From: CAYJPV01 sp964372095
GTDB lineage: Bacteria > Acidobacteriota > Vicinamibacteria > Vicinamibacterales > JAKQTR01
Direction: 5' to 3'
NCBI GenBank assembly: GCA_964372095.1
Contig: CAYJPV010000001.1
Span: 248,001-312,000, forward strand
DNA length: 64,000 nucleotides
Position 1 is the first letter of the stretch; each line of letters begins with the position of its first letter. Below the pieces are notes generated by a model. It saw only the letters and a list, made by a program, of their open reading frames with translations. It searched no databases and was not told where the DNA came from. This document shows positions 50,394 through 59,548 of this stretch, piece by piece. A program made the position numbers and the translations under genes.

Positions 50394-50442
50394 GCCTGTT
50401 CAGGGCCGCAGCCCGAGTGCTGGTATCATGGGTGCCGTCCCC

Positions 50443-53190
50443 ATGAGCACCGTCTACCACCTCTTTGCCCAGGCGGCGGCGACGTTCGACCGGCACACCG
50501 CGGTCGAACTCATGCGCCGCCACACCATCGACGCGGTGTCCTATGCGGACCTGCAGGCCCTGGTCGACCGCGCGGCCGTCGCGCTCCATGCCTTGGGCAT
50601 CCAGGCCGGTGATCGATGCGCCATCCTCGCGGACAACGATGCCGACTGGTGCGCCGCCTACCTCGGGACACTCCGCCTCGGGGCGACGGCGGTGCCCCTC
50701 GACACGGGGTACAGCGCCGGGCAGGTCGGGACGGTGGTGGCCGACTGCGGCGCGGCCGCGGTCTTCACGTCGGCCCGGTACCTGCCGGTAGCCCGTGAAG
50801 CCCTTGCGACCGCTGCCGAGCCGCCGCCACTCGTGCTCGTGCGCGGAGAGGCTCCGGGCGCCGTCTCGCTCACCAGCGCCGACCCGCGGGGCGCGGCCCT
50901 CCTGCCGCCCTGCCCGGCGACCGCCTCCGACATTGCCGTCATCCTCTACACGTCCGGAACGACCAGCGATCCCAAGGGCGTCATGCTCTCCCACGGCAAC
51001 ATGCTCGCCGAACGGGACGCCGCCTTCAGCATCGTCAGCATCACCGAGACGGACGCCATCCTGGGCGTGCTGCCCCTCTTCCACGCGCTGGCCCAGATCG
51101 CGAACCTGCTCATTCCCCTGACCGTCGGCGCCCGCATCGTCTTCATGGAAACGGTCAGCAGCAGCGAAATGGTCCGGGTGCTGGCCGAACGCGGTATCAC
51201 CGCCTTCTGCGTCGTGCCGCAGTTCTTCTACCTGATCCACCAACGCGTGATGGAGCGTATCGCGGAGGCGCCCTGGCCCGCCCGCGCCACCTTCCGCCTG
51301 CTCCTCCGACTCAACGGCGCGGCCCGGCAATGGCTGGGCGTCAACCTCGGCCGGTTCCTCTTCGGCCGCGTGCATGCGGCCGTCGGGCGCACCATGCGCA
51401 TCCTGGTCACCGGCGGCTCCCGGTTCGATCCACGCATCGGGCGCGACCTGTTCCGGATGGGATTCAACATCATCCAGGCGTACGGCCTGACCGAGTGCGC
51501 CGGGGCCTGCACCGCCACCCGCCCTGGGGATCCACACATCGAGTCGGTGGGTCAGCCCTTCGCGGGCGTCGACGTGCGTGTCAAGGATGAGCCGTCTGAC
51601 GGCCGGCCGCGCGACTACCCGGATGGCGAGGTCCTCGTCCGGGGCCCGATCGTGATGACCGGGTACTTCAACCGGCCCGACGCGACGGCCGCCACGCTGC
51701 AGGACGGCTGGCTGCACACCGGCGATCTCGGGTATCTCGACGACGCGGGGCGCCTGCACATCACCGGCCGGAAGAAGGAGATGATCGTGCTCGCCTCGGG
51801 CAAGAACATCTACCCCGAGGAGATCGAAGCCGTCTACCTGAGGAGCCCGTTCATCAAGGAACTGTGCGTCCTGGGCGTGTCGCGGCCGGACGAGCCGGCC
51901 GCCGAACGGTTGCACGCGGTGGTCGTCCCGAATCTCGAGGCCATGCGGGAGCGGCGCGTCGTCAACATGCGCGAGGTGATCCGCTTCGACATCGAAGGGT
52001 TATCGCTGCAGTTGCCGCATCACAAGCGCGTCTTGAGTTTCGACGTCTGGCAGGACGACCTGCCGCGCACCACCACCCGGAAACTGAAGCGCCACGCCAT
52101 CGAGCAGGCGTACTACGAACGTGCGGCCGCCTCCGCGGGCACCGGAACGGCCACCCCCCTCAGCGAGCAGGACCAGGTCTGGATGACGGACCCCTTCGTC
52201 GAACGCGCCCTGCGCCTGGTGCGGGCGGCGGCCAAACCCGGCGCCGAGGTCACCCCAGGTGCGAGTCTCGAGCTGGACCTGGGCCTCGATTCCATGGAGC
52301 GGGTCGAACTGGTGACCGCGCTCGAACAGGCGTGCGCCGTCGACGTTCCCGACGACGAGGTCCACCGTCTCTTCACGGTCCGGGACCTGGTTGACGCGAT
52401 CCGGACGTCGGCCGCCGGCGCCGCGGTGACGGCGCCCGATGTGGATCCCTGGGGACGGCTGCTGGCCGCCGACGCCGACACCGCCGATCTGGCCTTCCTC
52501 CTTCGGCCGCGCCCGTTCTACACGCCCATCGCCTTCACGATCGTGCGCACCTACACTATTCTGGCGACGCTGTGCTGGGGCTTGCGCGTCAGCGGCACCT
52601 CGCACGTCGCCGCATCCGGTGCGTTCCTGATCAGCCCCAACCACCAGAGTTTCCTCGACGCGTTCCTGCTGGTCGGCACGCTGCCTTACCGGACGTTCAG
52701 CCGGGTCTTCTTCGTCGGCGCGGCCGAGTACTTCGACACGCCACTGCGGAGGGGGTTTGCCCGGCTCATCAATCTCGTGCCGGTCGATCCGGACGCGCAC
52801 CTCGTGCACGCCATGCAGGCGGGGGCGTTCGGCCTGCGCCACGGGAAAGTGCTGGTGCTGTTTCCCGAAGGCGAGCGGTCGCCGGACGGCTCGGTGCGGA
52901 CGTTCAAGAAAGGCGCGGCGATTCTGGCCACGCACCTGAATGTCCCGATCGTGCCGGCGGCGCTTCACGGCATCTACGAGATCTGGCCGCGGGGCTCGGG
53001 CATGCGCTGGGCGTCGATGCTGCCCTTCTCCGGCGTCCGGGCGCGGCTCGCATACGGTTCCCCGGTGCGACCGGACCCGCGGGAGGCATCCGCCCTGCCT
53101 GCTGGCGACGGCTACTCGCGCCTGACTGCCACGCTGCGCGATGCCGTGCTGGCCCTCTGGAACCGGCTGGACCGCGACGCCCACGCCTGA
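50443..53190 (+). CDS. Fused acyl-AMP ligase / acyl carrier protein / PlsC-type acyltransferase
   Basis: 915 residues with three functional parts. Residues 1-560 form an acyl-CoA/acyl-ACP synthetase-like adenylation domain (YTSGTTSDPKG at 169-179, YGLTECAGAC, HTGDLGYLD, GRKKEMIVLASGKNIYP). Around residues 590-665 is a carrier protein with the phosphopantetheine serine in LDLGLDSMERVEL (Ser617). Residues 690-915 form a lysophospholipid acyltransferase (NHQSFLDAFL near 734, FPEGERSPDG). The ATG at 50443 is preferred; another in-frame ATG lies 15 bases upstream. The enzyme could activate a free fatty acid, load it on its own carrier domain and transfer it to a lysolipid. It resembles E. coli Aas in principle but with reversed domain order and an added carrier domain. 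Confidence 0.85.
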   Translation: MSTVYHLFAQAAATFDRHTAVELMRRHTIDAVSYADLQALVDRAAVALHALGIQAGDRCAILADNDADWCAAYLGTLRLGATAVPLDTGYSAGQVGTVVADCGAAAVFTSARYLPVAREALATAAEPPPLVLVRGEAPGAVSLTSADPRGAALLPPCPATASDIAVILYTSGTTSDPKGVMLSHGNMLAERDAAFSIVSITETDAILGVLPLFHALAQIANLLIPLTVGARIVFMETVSSSEMVRVLAERGITAFCVVPQFFYLIHQRVMERIAEAPWPARATFRLLLRLNGAARQWLGVNLGRFLFGRVHAAVGRTMRILVTGGSRFDPRIGRDLFRMGFNIIQAYGLTECAGACTATRPGDPHIESVGQPFAGVDVRVKDEPSDGRPRDYPDGEVLVRGPIVMTGYFNRPDATAATLQDGWLHTGDLGYLDDAGRLHITGRKKEMIVLASGKNIYPEEIEAVYLRSPFIKELCVLGVSRPDEPAAERLHAVVVPNLEAMRERRVVNMREVIRFDIEGLSLQLPHHKRVLSFDVWQDDLPRTTTRKLKRHAIEQAYYERAAASAGTGTATPLSEQDQVWMTDPFVERALRLVRAAAKPGAEVTPGASLELDLGLDSMERVELVTALEQACAVDVPDDEVHRLFTVRDLVDAIRTSAAGAAVTAPDVDPWGRLLAADADTADLAFLLRPRPFYTPIAFTIVRTYTILATLCWGLRVSGTSHVAASGAFLISPNHQSFLDAFLLVGTLPYRTFSRVFFVGAAEYFDTPLRRGFARLINLVPVDPDAHLVHAMQAGAFGLRHGKVLVLFPEGERSPDGSVRTFKKGAAILATHLNVPIVPAALHGIYEIWPRGSGMRWASMLPFSGVRARLAYGSPVRPDPREASALPAGDGYSRLTATLRDAVLALWNRLDRDAHA

Positions 53191-53495
53191 CAACCCCGCC
53201 GGGAAGCCCGCTCCTACGCACAGGTGCACAGTCTTGCGCGCGGTGTGCGCGTCGCGCACGCCGCGCACAGTCCGCCGGGCGCGCACGGCCGCCCATTTCC
53301 GCGCCAATCACCGGTGCCGGTGTGGCGTCATTCTTGAAATACAGTCGCTCAACAGGAGCACGCCGCACAGACACGGCGGCCATGGGGAGACAGACGATGA
53401 GAGTGTTGCCATTCGAACGGACCCAGCCGGCTCGCCCGGCAAGCCAGCTGGGTCAGGTACGCGACAGCGGGTTTCAGATGCGCTCGAGCCGCGTC
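53191..53495. other. 305-bp gap between convergent genes with a GC-rich hairpin
   Basis: No supported gene. A 12-bp stem (53238-53249 with 53255-53266, one G-U pair) may terminate transcription of the upstream ligase gene; it has no U-run. A short frame beginning MRVLPFERTQPARPASQ at 53398 runs on into metK antisense and is not supported. Confidence 0.4.
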
Positions 53496-54608
53496 CTATA
53501 CTTCCCACGGCAGTTCGGGCTTGCCGAAATGCCCGTAGTTGGTAGTCTGGCGGTAGATCGGACGCAGCAGGCCCAGGCGTTCGACGATGGCGGCAGGCCG
53601 GAAATCGAACGAGCGGACTAACTCGACGGCCGCGCGGTCGTCGCCGGTGCCAAACGTATCCACCTTGACCGAAATGGGCTGGGCGAGCCCGATGGCGTAC
53701 GCCACCTGGATCTCAGCCTTCTTCGCCACGCCCTGCTTGACCACCTGCCGCGCCACATACCGGCAGAAGTACGCACCGGTCCGGTCCACCTTGGACGGGT
53801 CCTTGCCGCTGAACGCGCCGCCGCCGTGGCGTCCGACCCCGCCGTACGTATCGACGATGATCTTGCGCCCGGTGACGCCACAGTCCGCGGACGGCCCGCC
53901 GTGCGTGAAACTGCCGGTCGGATTGACGAGCACCTTCACATCGGCGTTGAACCACGATCCCAGCACGCGGGGCGCCAGGGTCCGGGCCACGTACTCACGA
54001 ATACCATCCTGCTTGATCGCCGGTGTGTGCTGCGTCGACACGAGCACGTGCGACACGCGCACCGGTTTGTCGCCGTCGTAGACCACCGACACCTGCGACT
54101 TCGCATCGGGTCTCAGCCAGTCGACGGCGCCGGCCTTCCGGTCCTCCGTCAACCCGCGCGTGAGCTTGTGCGCCAGCAGGACGGGCAGGGGCATCAGTTC
54201 GGGCGTTTCATCGGTCGCGTAGCCGTACATCATGCCCTGGTCCCCGGCGCCCTGCTCCCCGTCCTGGTTGCGTGTGGCGGTCACGCCCTGGTCGATCTCG
54301 GACGACTGGCGGCTGATCCCGATGAAGAGGTGCAGGGTGTCCGCGCTGAACGGCTCCGAATTGTCCACATAGCCGATCTCACGCACGGCCTGACGCACCA
54401 GGTCTTCGTAGTTCACCCGGCCGGCCGACGAAATCTCGCCGCCCAGGATCACGAAGTTGTTCTTGCACATGACCTCGCAGGCCACGTGACTGGACGGGTC
54501 CTGGCTGAGGTACGCGTCGAGGACGGAATCGGCAATGTAGTCGCAGACCTTGTCCGGGTGCCCTTCCGACACCGATTCGGACGACACCGTGTACAGCAGT
54601 TGCTCCAT
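53496..54608 (-). CDS. metK: S-adenosylmethionine synthetase
   Basis: MetK makes S-adenosylmethionine from ATP and methionine. From the ATG at 54606-54608 (AGGA six bases upstream) the product has 370 residues with all signatures: SSESVSEGHPDKVCDYIAD, GAGDQGMMYGYA, GGPSADCGVTGRKIIVDTYGG and GGGAFSGKDPSKVDRTGAY. A longer in-frame reading upstream crosses the promoter and terminator-like leader and is rejected. The leader carries a rho-independent terminator, suggesting control by attenuation. Confidence 0.96.
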   Translation of the reverse strand: MEQLLYTVSSESVSEGHPDKVCDYIADSVLDAYLSQDPSSHVACEVMCKNNFVILGGEISSAGRVNYEDLVRQAVREIGYVDNSEPFSADTLHLFIGISRQSSEIDQGVTATRNQDGEQGAGDQGMMYGYATDETPELMPLPVLLAHKLTRGLTEDRKAGAVDWLRPDAKSQVSVVYDGDKPVRVSHVLVSTQHTPAIKQDGIREYVARTLAPRVLGSWFNADVKVLVNPTGSFTHGGPSADCGVTGRKIIVDTYGGVGRHGGGAFSGKDPSKVDRTGAYFCRYVARQVVKQGVAKKAEIQVAYAIGLAQPISVKVDTFGTGDDRAAVELVRSFDFRPAAIVERLGLLRPIYRQTTNYGHFGKPELPWEV

Positions 54609-54653
54609 GAGTCCTGGCTCCAGCGGGGGCGCGTACGGGCGTGAACACCCCGG

Positions 54654-54690
54654 AAAAAACAAAAGGCTCGACGACAGAATGTCGCGAGCC
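54654..54690 (-). terminator. Rho-independent terminator within the metK leader (attenuator or sRNA end)
   Basis: On the minus strand GGCTCG-CGACA-TTC-TGTCG-T-CGAGCC forms an 11-bp stem with one bulged base, followed at once by TTTTGTTTTTT. This is a textbook intrinsic terminator. The nearest gene on the other side is transcribed away, so the only transcript that can cross it is the metK leader. It ends about 45 bases before the metK ATG. Confidence 0.8.
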
Positions 54691-54700
54691 GCCCGCGACT

Positions 54701-54729
54701 TAGATAGAGTTGAGGTCGGTTTGTGCCAA
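54701..54729 (-). promoter_or_regulatory. Promoter of metK
   Basis: On the minus strand TTGGCA (54729-54724) and TATCTA (54706-54701) are spaced by 17 bp. The start would be near 54694, just ahead of the terminator hairpin, leaving an 86-nt leader. The rest of the 54609-54937 gap shows nothing else. Confidence 0.5.
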
Positions 54730-54937
54730 CCCCCGCGCGGCCCATCAAGTCGGGGAAATCGCCGCGCACCCAGCCATGTACTATGACGGTCCGGAAACGG
54801 TCGTGTCAAGGCGTTTCTGGGCCGCGCCGGCGCCTCTCCGCCCGCCAAACGCGCGCGCCACAAGGAGCGGTGCCGACACAGGGTAGAATCGAGTGTGGGC
54901 GGTCGGCGCGTCCGCCCGTCAACCGAAGTGAGGCCTG

Positions 54938-55753
54938 ATGAGAAACCGGCGAGTCTTGTGGGTCGTGGCGGTGGTCCTGACGCTTGCGTCCGCCGTATTC
55001 CAGCGTATGACCGGCCCGACCTATCCCGCGCGCGGCTCCGTGTCGATCGGCGGACAGGACCTGACGCTGCGGTTGACCCGCACACATGCCGGCCCCGGCG
55101 ACCAGCCGGTGGTCATCGTCGCCGCCGACCGCCGCATCGAGGGCGAGGTCGCGTGGCGACGGTATCCGACGCAGGACGCCTGGCAGACGCTGCCGCTCGT
55201 GCGCACGGACGACCGGCTCGAAGCCGCGTTACCGCACCAGCCCGTCGCCGGCAAACTCGAATACCAGGTGCACCTGAGGCGAGGTGAGGAGGAGGCCGTC
55301 TTTCCGGCACGTCCTGCGATCACGCGATTCCGGGACGAGGTGCCACCCCACGTACTGATCCCGCACGTCGCCGCGATGTTTTTCGCCATGCTGTTTTCGA
55401 CCGCCGCAGGCCTGAGCGCCCTGGGCGGCTTCACCCGCGAGTCCCACCGTGAAGCGCGGATCAACGCCGTGCTCCTGGCCATCGGCGGCTTTGTCCTGGG
55501 CCCGCTGATGCAGAAGATCGCCTTCGGCGACTGGTGGACCGGGATCCCCTTCGGGTGGGACCTGACGGACAACAAGACACTGTTCGCGGCGGTCGCCTGG
55601 GCGATCGCCCTCGTGCGGATGCGCGGCGGGCGCGACGCACGGGGGCCGATTCTGGCCGCGGCGTTCGTCACCCTCGTCATCTTCGCCATCCCGCACAGCG
55701 CGTGGGGGTCGGAGATCAAGTGGGACCAGATGCCGGCGGCCGCGCCGCGGTGA
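54938..55753 (+). CDS. Multi-pass membrane protein of unknown function
   Basis: 271 residues. An N-terminal signal or anchor helix (VLWVVAVVLTLASAVF) is followed by an extracytoplasmic beta-rich domain of about 110 residues (SVSIGGQDLTLRLTRTH, KLEYQVHLRRGE). Four to five transmembrane helices follow (HVAAMFFAMLFSTAAGL, INAVLLAIGGFVLGPLM, TLFAAVAWAIALV, ILAAAFVTLVIFAI). The domain order suggests a sensor or transport-associated protein, but no family is recognised. A purine-rich GAAGTGAGG precedes the ATG. It is divergent from metK. Confidence 0.7.
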   Translation: MRNRRVLWVVAVVLTLASAVFQRMTGPTYPARGSVSIGGQDLTLRLTRTHAGPGDQPVVIVAADRRIEGEVAWRRYPTQDAWQTLPLVRTDDRLEAALPHQPVAGKLEYQVHLRRGEEEAVFPARPAITRFRDEVPPHVLIPHVAAMFFAMLFSTAAGLSALGGFTRESHREARINAVLLAIGGFVLGPLMQKIAFGDWWTGIPFGWDLTDNKTLFAAVAWAIALVRMRGGRDARGPILAAAFVTLVIFAIPHSAWGSEIKWDQMPAAAPR

Positions 55754-55800
55754 GATCGCGGACCGGGCGCGCGTCCCGTTGACGGGCCGCGCAGCGCCCC

Positions 55801-57468
55801 TCAGCCGCGCAGCGCGGCGGCCAGGATGCCGGGAATCCTGCCCCAGGACGGCTCGGCTTCGAACGCCGTCATGCGGCGGCCCACGGCGGCCAGGTTCCGG
55901 TGATCGGCAAACCAGACCGGCTTGGGCCAGATCCTGAAGGGCCCCCGGACGACGGACTTCTCGGCGTGGTCGAACAGGAACGTGTTGTGGACCACGCCGA
56001 CGCCGGATCCGATGTCCCGGGGCGTATGGCCCGGATACGCTCCCCACGTCGTCGAGCCGATCCCGAACACCACGCCGCTCCAGACGTTGACGGCCACCGA
56101 GCCATACCGCAGGTCAGCCACGGCGCGGGCCAGGGCGGCGCCGTGTTCGCACGCCGACGCAGGGTGCGCCAGCAGCATGCACGACAATGTGCCCTCAATG
56201 ACGTCGTTGGCCAACGGGACGGCATGCGCGAGGAATGACGGGGCATCGTATCCCTCGACCGTGGTCACCGCGAGGACACCGCAGAACGCCTCCTGCGTCA
56301 GCGCGTACTCACCGGGCCGGGGCGGCACATCCGGCAGGATCGTCCACGGCACCACTCCGCGCCCCGAGGCTCCGACGACCTGGGCCGCAGGATACCGATT
56401 GAGGAACGCCGCGTATCGCTCGTGCGCGCCCGGGTAGTACGCCACGCGCGGCGCGGTCGCGGCGAGCGCCCGAGCCACGTGGTCCAGGAACGCCGCGCGC
56501 TGCGGCCAGTCCCGAGCGACCACGAGGACCTTACCCGCCACGCAGTTGAAACTCGCGTTGTGGGCCACCGACGCCGCCACCTGCTTCGCCTGAAAGACCA
56601 GATCGGCGGCTGACCACTCCCCGGGCGCCACGAGGATGGGCGTGACGCACCCCAGTTCAGCCGTGAAGGGCTTCGACAGGCGGGGTTCTCCCGCGGCTTT
56701 CCGCGTCCGCTGCTCGTCCTCCGTCGCCCCCCAGACAATGGCGTCGTACGTCTGGCGGGATCCGGTGAGGTGGATGCGATGCACGAGTGGGTGTTCGCAC
56801 AGGTAGCCGCCAACGTCGTGAGGGCCTGTCACGATCGCCAGGCACCCGGCCTCCACGAGGGGCCGGAACGCCCGCGTGAACACAGGCGCCAGGTAGTCGT
56901 TGACGGGATTCAGTTTGAGGATCGCCACGTCCCCGTGGACCAGCATGGCGAGGACATCGAGCGGCCCGATGGACGACACGTTGCCCGCGCCCAGCACCAG
57001 CGCCACGCCGCCGATCGGGCGTCCCGCCGGCGAACGATAGCCGGCTGCACGCGTGGCCGGCATTCCCGGCTGCAGCCAGATCTCGCCCGTGAGCCCCCGG
57101 TAGAGCACGCGTTCGTACGCCGAGGCGGGAAACACCGGCACGATCGAGCGCCCGTCCGGGCCTGCCTGGACACTGGTCCCGGCATCGGGCTGGCTCAGGC
57201 CGGCGAGGGTGTCGGCCATCAGCCGGAACCCCCGGAGCGTGGTCATGGGTCCGGCCAGCCATTCTTCGCCGGCCAGCGATGAGGCGGGATCGATCCCTTT
57301 GGCGCGGCAGCCGACGTCCACCCAGGCGTCGGCGGCGGCGCGCACCGACGGCAGGCACGCGCGGATCACGGCCGCCCGTTCGCCCGCGTCGAGGCTGTTC
57401 CAGGCGACGGACCCGGCCGCAAGGCGTGTGAGGGTCTGGTCAAGCGCCTGGTCCATGGTGGCCCACAT
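55801..57468 (-). CDS. Aldehyde dehydrogenase superfamily protein
   Basis: 555 residues. Key residues are in place: NAD(P) segment GGVALVLGAGN, LTGSRQTYDAIVWG, general base E271 (ELGCVTPILV) and nucleophile C309 (NASFNCVAGKVLVV). The sequence is divergent from common betaine- or succinic semialdehyde-type enzymes and longer than the usual 480-500 residues, so the substrate is not predictable. The ATG lies 8 bases after rmuC, implying an operon. A second in-frame ATG four codons on is an alternative start. Confidence 0.85.
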   Translation of the reverse strand: MWATMDQALDQTLTRLAAGSVAWNSLDAGERAAVIRACLPSVRAAADAWVDVGCRAKGIDPASSLAGEEWLAGPMTTLRGFRLMADTLAGLSQPDAGTSVQAGPDGRSIVPVFPASAYERVLYRGLTGEIWLQPGMPATRAAGYRSPAGRPIGGVALVLGAGNVSSIGPLDVLAMLVHGDVAILKLNPVNDYLAPVFTRAFRPLVEAGCLAIVTGPHDVGGYLCEHPLVHRIHLTGSRQTYDAIVWGATEDEQRTRKAAGEPRLSKPFTAELGCVTPILVAPGEWSAADLVFQAKQVAASVAHNASFNCVAGKVLVVARDWPQRAAFLDHVARALAATAPRVAYYPGAHERYAAFLNRYPAAQVVGASGRGVVPWTILPDVPPRPGEYALTQEAFCGVLAVTTVEGYDAPSFLAHAVPLANDVIEGTLSCMLLAHPASACEHGAALARAVADLRYGSVAVNVWSGVVFGIGSTTWGAYPGHTPRDIGSGVGVVHNTFLFDHAEKSVVRGPFRIWPKPVWFADHRNLAAVGRRMTAFEAEPSWGRIPGILAAALRG

Positions 57469-57476
57469 CCCCGATA

Positions 57477-59033
57477 TCAGTCGTCGGCCCGGGGCTCGAG
57501 CGCTCCGCCGGGCGCGCTCACGAGTTCCGCATCGAGGGTCAACTGCGTCGGGGGGTCGATCATGTCCGCCGCCTGGAGGCGACGTGGTGTCTGCTCGATG
57601 GGAACCAGCGGGGGCAGGTCCTTCGACGGCTGGACGCCCAGTTCCTTGAATCTGCGCGCCGCCGGGAGCACACGGGCCTCGAGCGATCCGATGGCCTGGT
57701 TGTGGGCCTCCACGGCGCCCGACAGCTTCCGGCGCATGTCGGCGAAGTGTTCGGTCATGCTGGCGAGGCGATCGTACAGATCCTTCGCCAGGTCGCTGAT
57801 GGTTCGTGCGTTCTCCGCCAGGCGCTCGAGACTCCAGCCGTGGGCGACCGTGCGCAGCAGGGCCAGCAGGGTGAATGGTCCGGCCAGGAACACGCGCTGG
57901 CTGACGCCGTATTCGAACAGGCCCGGGTCGTGCTGGACCGCGGCGCTGAAGAAGGACTCGCCGGGCAGGAACAGCACCACGAAGTCGGGCGTCGACTCAA
58001 ACCGTGACCAGTACGCCTTGCCGCCCAGCGCCGTGATGTGCGCCCGCACCTGCCCGGCGTGATCGCGCAGGCGCGCGTCACGGGCCGCGTCATCCACGAT
58101 GTTGATGGCGTCCAGATACGCCGTCACGGGCGCCTTGGCATCCACGACCACCGTCCGGCCGCCCGGCAGTGTGATGACCATGTCCGGACGCTGAATCCCG
58201 TCTTCGCCCGTCACGCGTTGCTGGGTCTGGAAATCGCAGTACTCCTCCATGCCGGCCAGTTCCACGACGCGCTGCAACTGGAGTTCGCCCCACCGCCCCC
58301 GCACGTGCGGGACCTGGAGCGCGCGCACGAGCCGGCCCGTCTCGGTCTGGAGCCCCTGTTGTGCCAGCGCCACGCCCTCGAGGCGCTGCAGGAGGCTGCC
58401 CTTCTCCTCGCTGCGCGTCCGCTCGACCTCGGACAGCGTCTGGGCGATCTGCTGCAGCGCCTCCCGCATGGGCGCGATGACGCCGGCAATCTCGGCCTGC
58501 CGTGTGGAGAGATCGCCGCCGGCCTCCGAGCGCAGCGTCTCGAAGCGGGCCGCGGCCAGTTCGAGGAACCGCGCGGCGTTCTGGTCGAGCGCCTGCGCAG
58601 ACGCGGCGGCGAACGCCGCCGTCAGGCGGGATTCGGCGTCACGCATGGCGTCCAGGCGTTCGGCCGCGGACTCACGCTCCTTGGCCAGGCCGGTTTCGAG
58701 GCGGGCACGGGCGTCGCGCGACTGCGCGAGATCGGCCTGGAGGGCCCGCTGGTCCCGGTCGGCCTCCAGCAGCCGGGCCTGGAGCTCGGCGATCCGGTCG
58801 ACCAGCCCGGCGCTGTGGGCCTGGGCCGCCTGGCGTTCCTGGGCCAGGGCGGCTTCCAGAATCGTACGCCGGGCGTCGAAGGCCGATTCGGCTTCGCGCA
58901 GGCGCGACTCGGCTTCGACGGTCGCCAGGGCCGCGGCGGCTCCTGCCCGCCACCGGAACGCCAGCCACCCCAGCACCACCCCGACGATCACGCCGGCCGC
59001 GAAGGCGGCCAGCCACGGCACGGACACGGGCAT
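57477..59033 (-). CDS. rmuC: DNA recombination protein RmuC
   Basis: 518 residues: an N-terminal membrane helix (WLAAFAAGVIVGVVLGWLAF), a long Ala/Glu/Arg-rich coiled coil (about 30-210), then the conserved RmuC nuclease-like domain (VRGRWGELQLQRVVELAGM, ITLPGGRTVVVDAKAPV, SRFESTPDFVVLFLPGESFF). RmuC limits inversions between repeats in E. coli and has a PD-(D/E)XK-like fold. That role may be relevant in a genome with many tandem arrays, though this is only a remark. Confidence 0.93.
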   Translation of the reverse strand: MPVSVPWLAAFAAGVIVGVVLGWLAFRWRAGAAAALATVEAESRLREAESAFDARRTILEAALAQERQAAQAHSAGLVDRIAELQARLLEADRDQRALQADLAQSRDARARLETGLAKERESAAERLDAMRDAESRLTAAFAAASAQALDQNAARFLELAAARFETLRSEAGGDLSTRQAEIAGVIAPMREALQQIAQTLSEVERTRSEEKGSLLQRLEGVALAQQGLQTETGRLVRALQVPHVRGRWGELQLQRVVELAGMEEYCDFQTQQRVTGEDGIQRPDMVITLPGGRTVVVDAKAPVTAYLDAINIVDDAARDARLRDHAGQVRAHITALGGKAYWSRFESTPDFVVLFLPGESFFSAAVQHDPGLFEYGVSQRVFLAGPFTLLALLRTVAHGWSLERLAENARTISDLAKDLYDRLASMTEHFADMRRKLSGAVEAHNQAIGSLEARVLPAARRFKELGVQPSKDLPPLVPIEQTPRRLQAADMIDPPTQLTLDAELVSAPGGALEPRADD

Positions 59034-59140
59034 ACGCCGTGATCATGGCGTGCCCCTGCCGCGGGGTCAAGGCCGGGGGGGGCGGCGTGCACGCCGCGCC
59101 CGGCCGACGCCGTCGCGACAGTCTGTTGTGTATCAGCATA

Positions 59141-59169
59141 TTGACACGTACCGTATCAATTCCTATACT
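59141..59169 (+). promoter_or_regulatory. Sigma-70-type promoter of the hspR-dnaJ-clpB operon
   Basis: TTGACA (59141-59146) and TATACT (59164-59169) with 17-bp spacing, nearly consensus. The gene start follows 21 bases after the -10 element. The A+T-rich GTATCA/TATACTCGTATCGTA words around it could be HspR binding sites, but no clear HAIR-type inverted repeat is seen. Confidence 0.65.
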
Positions 59170-59190
59170 CGTATCGTAGCAGGACGACAC

Positions 59191-59535
59191 ATGGCCCAGC
59201 GGCAGCAGTTCTATCTGATCAGCATGGCGGCGCGCGAACTCGGGATGCACCCCCAGACGCTGCGCAAGTACGAGCGGGTCGGTCTCGTGAAACCCACCCG
59301 GGTCATCGGCAGCATGCGCGTCTACTCGCCCGCCGAGATCGACCGGCTGCGGCTGATCAAGCACCTGGTGGACGAACTGGGCATCAATCTCGCGGGGGTA
59401 CAGCGCCTGCTGACCATCACGGAGGCCGTGCGCCGCCTGCAGCCCCTCGCGTGCGACGACGTGCTGTCGCGGGCGACGGGCCGGCGCCGGCTCGCGCGGG
59501 AACTCGGTCGGCTCGTCAACCTGCTCGGGATGTGA
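59191..59535 (+). CDS. hspR: MerR-family heat-shock regulator HspR
   Basis: 114 residues with a MerR-type helix-turn-helix at the N-terminus (YLISMAARELGMHPQTLRKYERVGLVKPTR, wing GSMRVYSPAEIDRLRLI). AGGA lies seven bases before the ATG. HspR represses heat-shock operons and often uses DnaK as co-repressor. Here it heads an operon with dnaJ and clpB, so autoregulation is likely. dnaK is not in the window. Confidence 0.92.
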   Translation: MAQRQQFYLISMAARELGMHPQTLRKYERVGLVKPTRVIGSMRVYSPAEIDRLRLIKHLVDELGINLAGVQRLLTITEAVRRLQPLACDDVLSRATGRRRLARELGRLVNLLGM

Positions 59536-59548
59536 CGTGGGAGGCGCG

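Noticed and set aside
53383..53621. Short plus-strand frame reading MGRQTMRVLPFERTQPAR
   Set aside because: It runs antisense into the conserved 3' end of metK and lacks any recognisable feature.
54609..54729. Known SAM riboswitch in front of metK
   Set aside because: The leader is short and does not show the conserved core of SAM-I, SAM-II or SAM-IV as I remember them; only the terminator and promoter can be supported.
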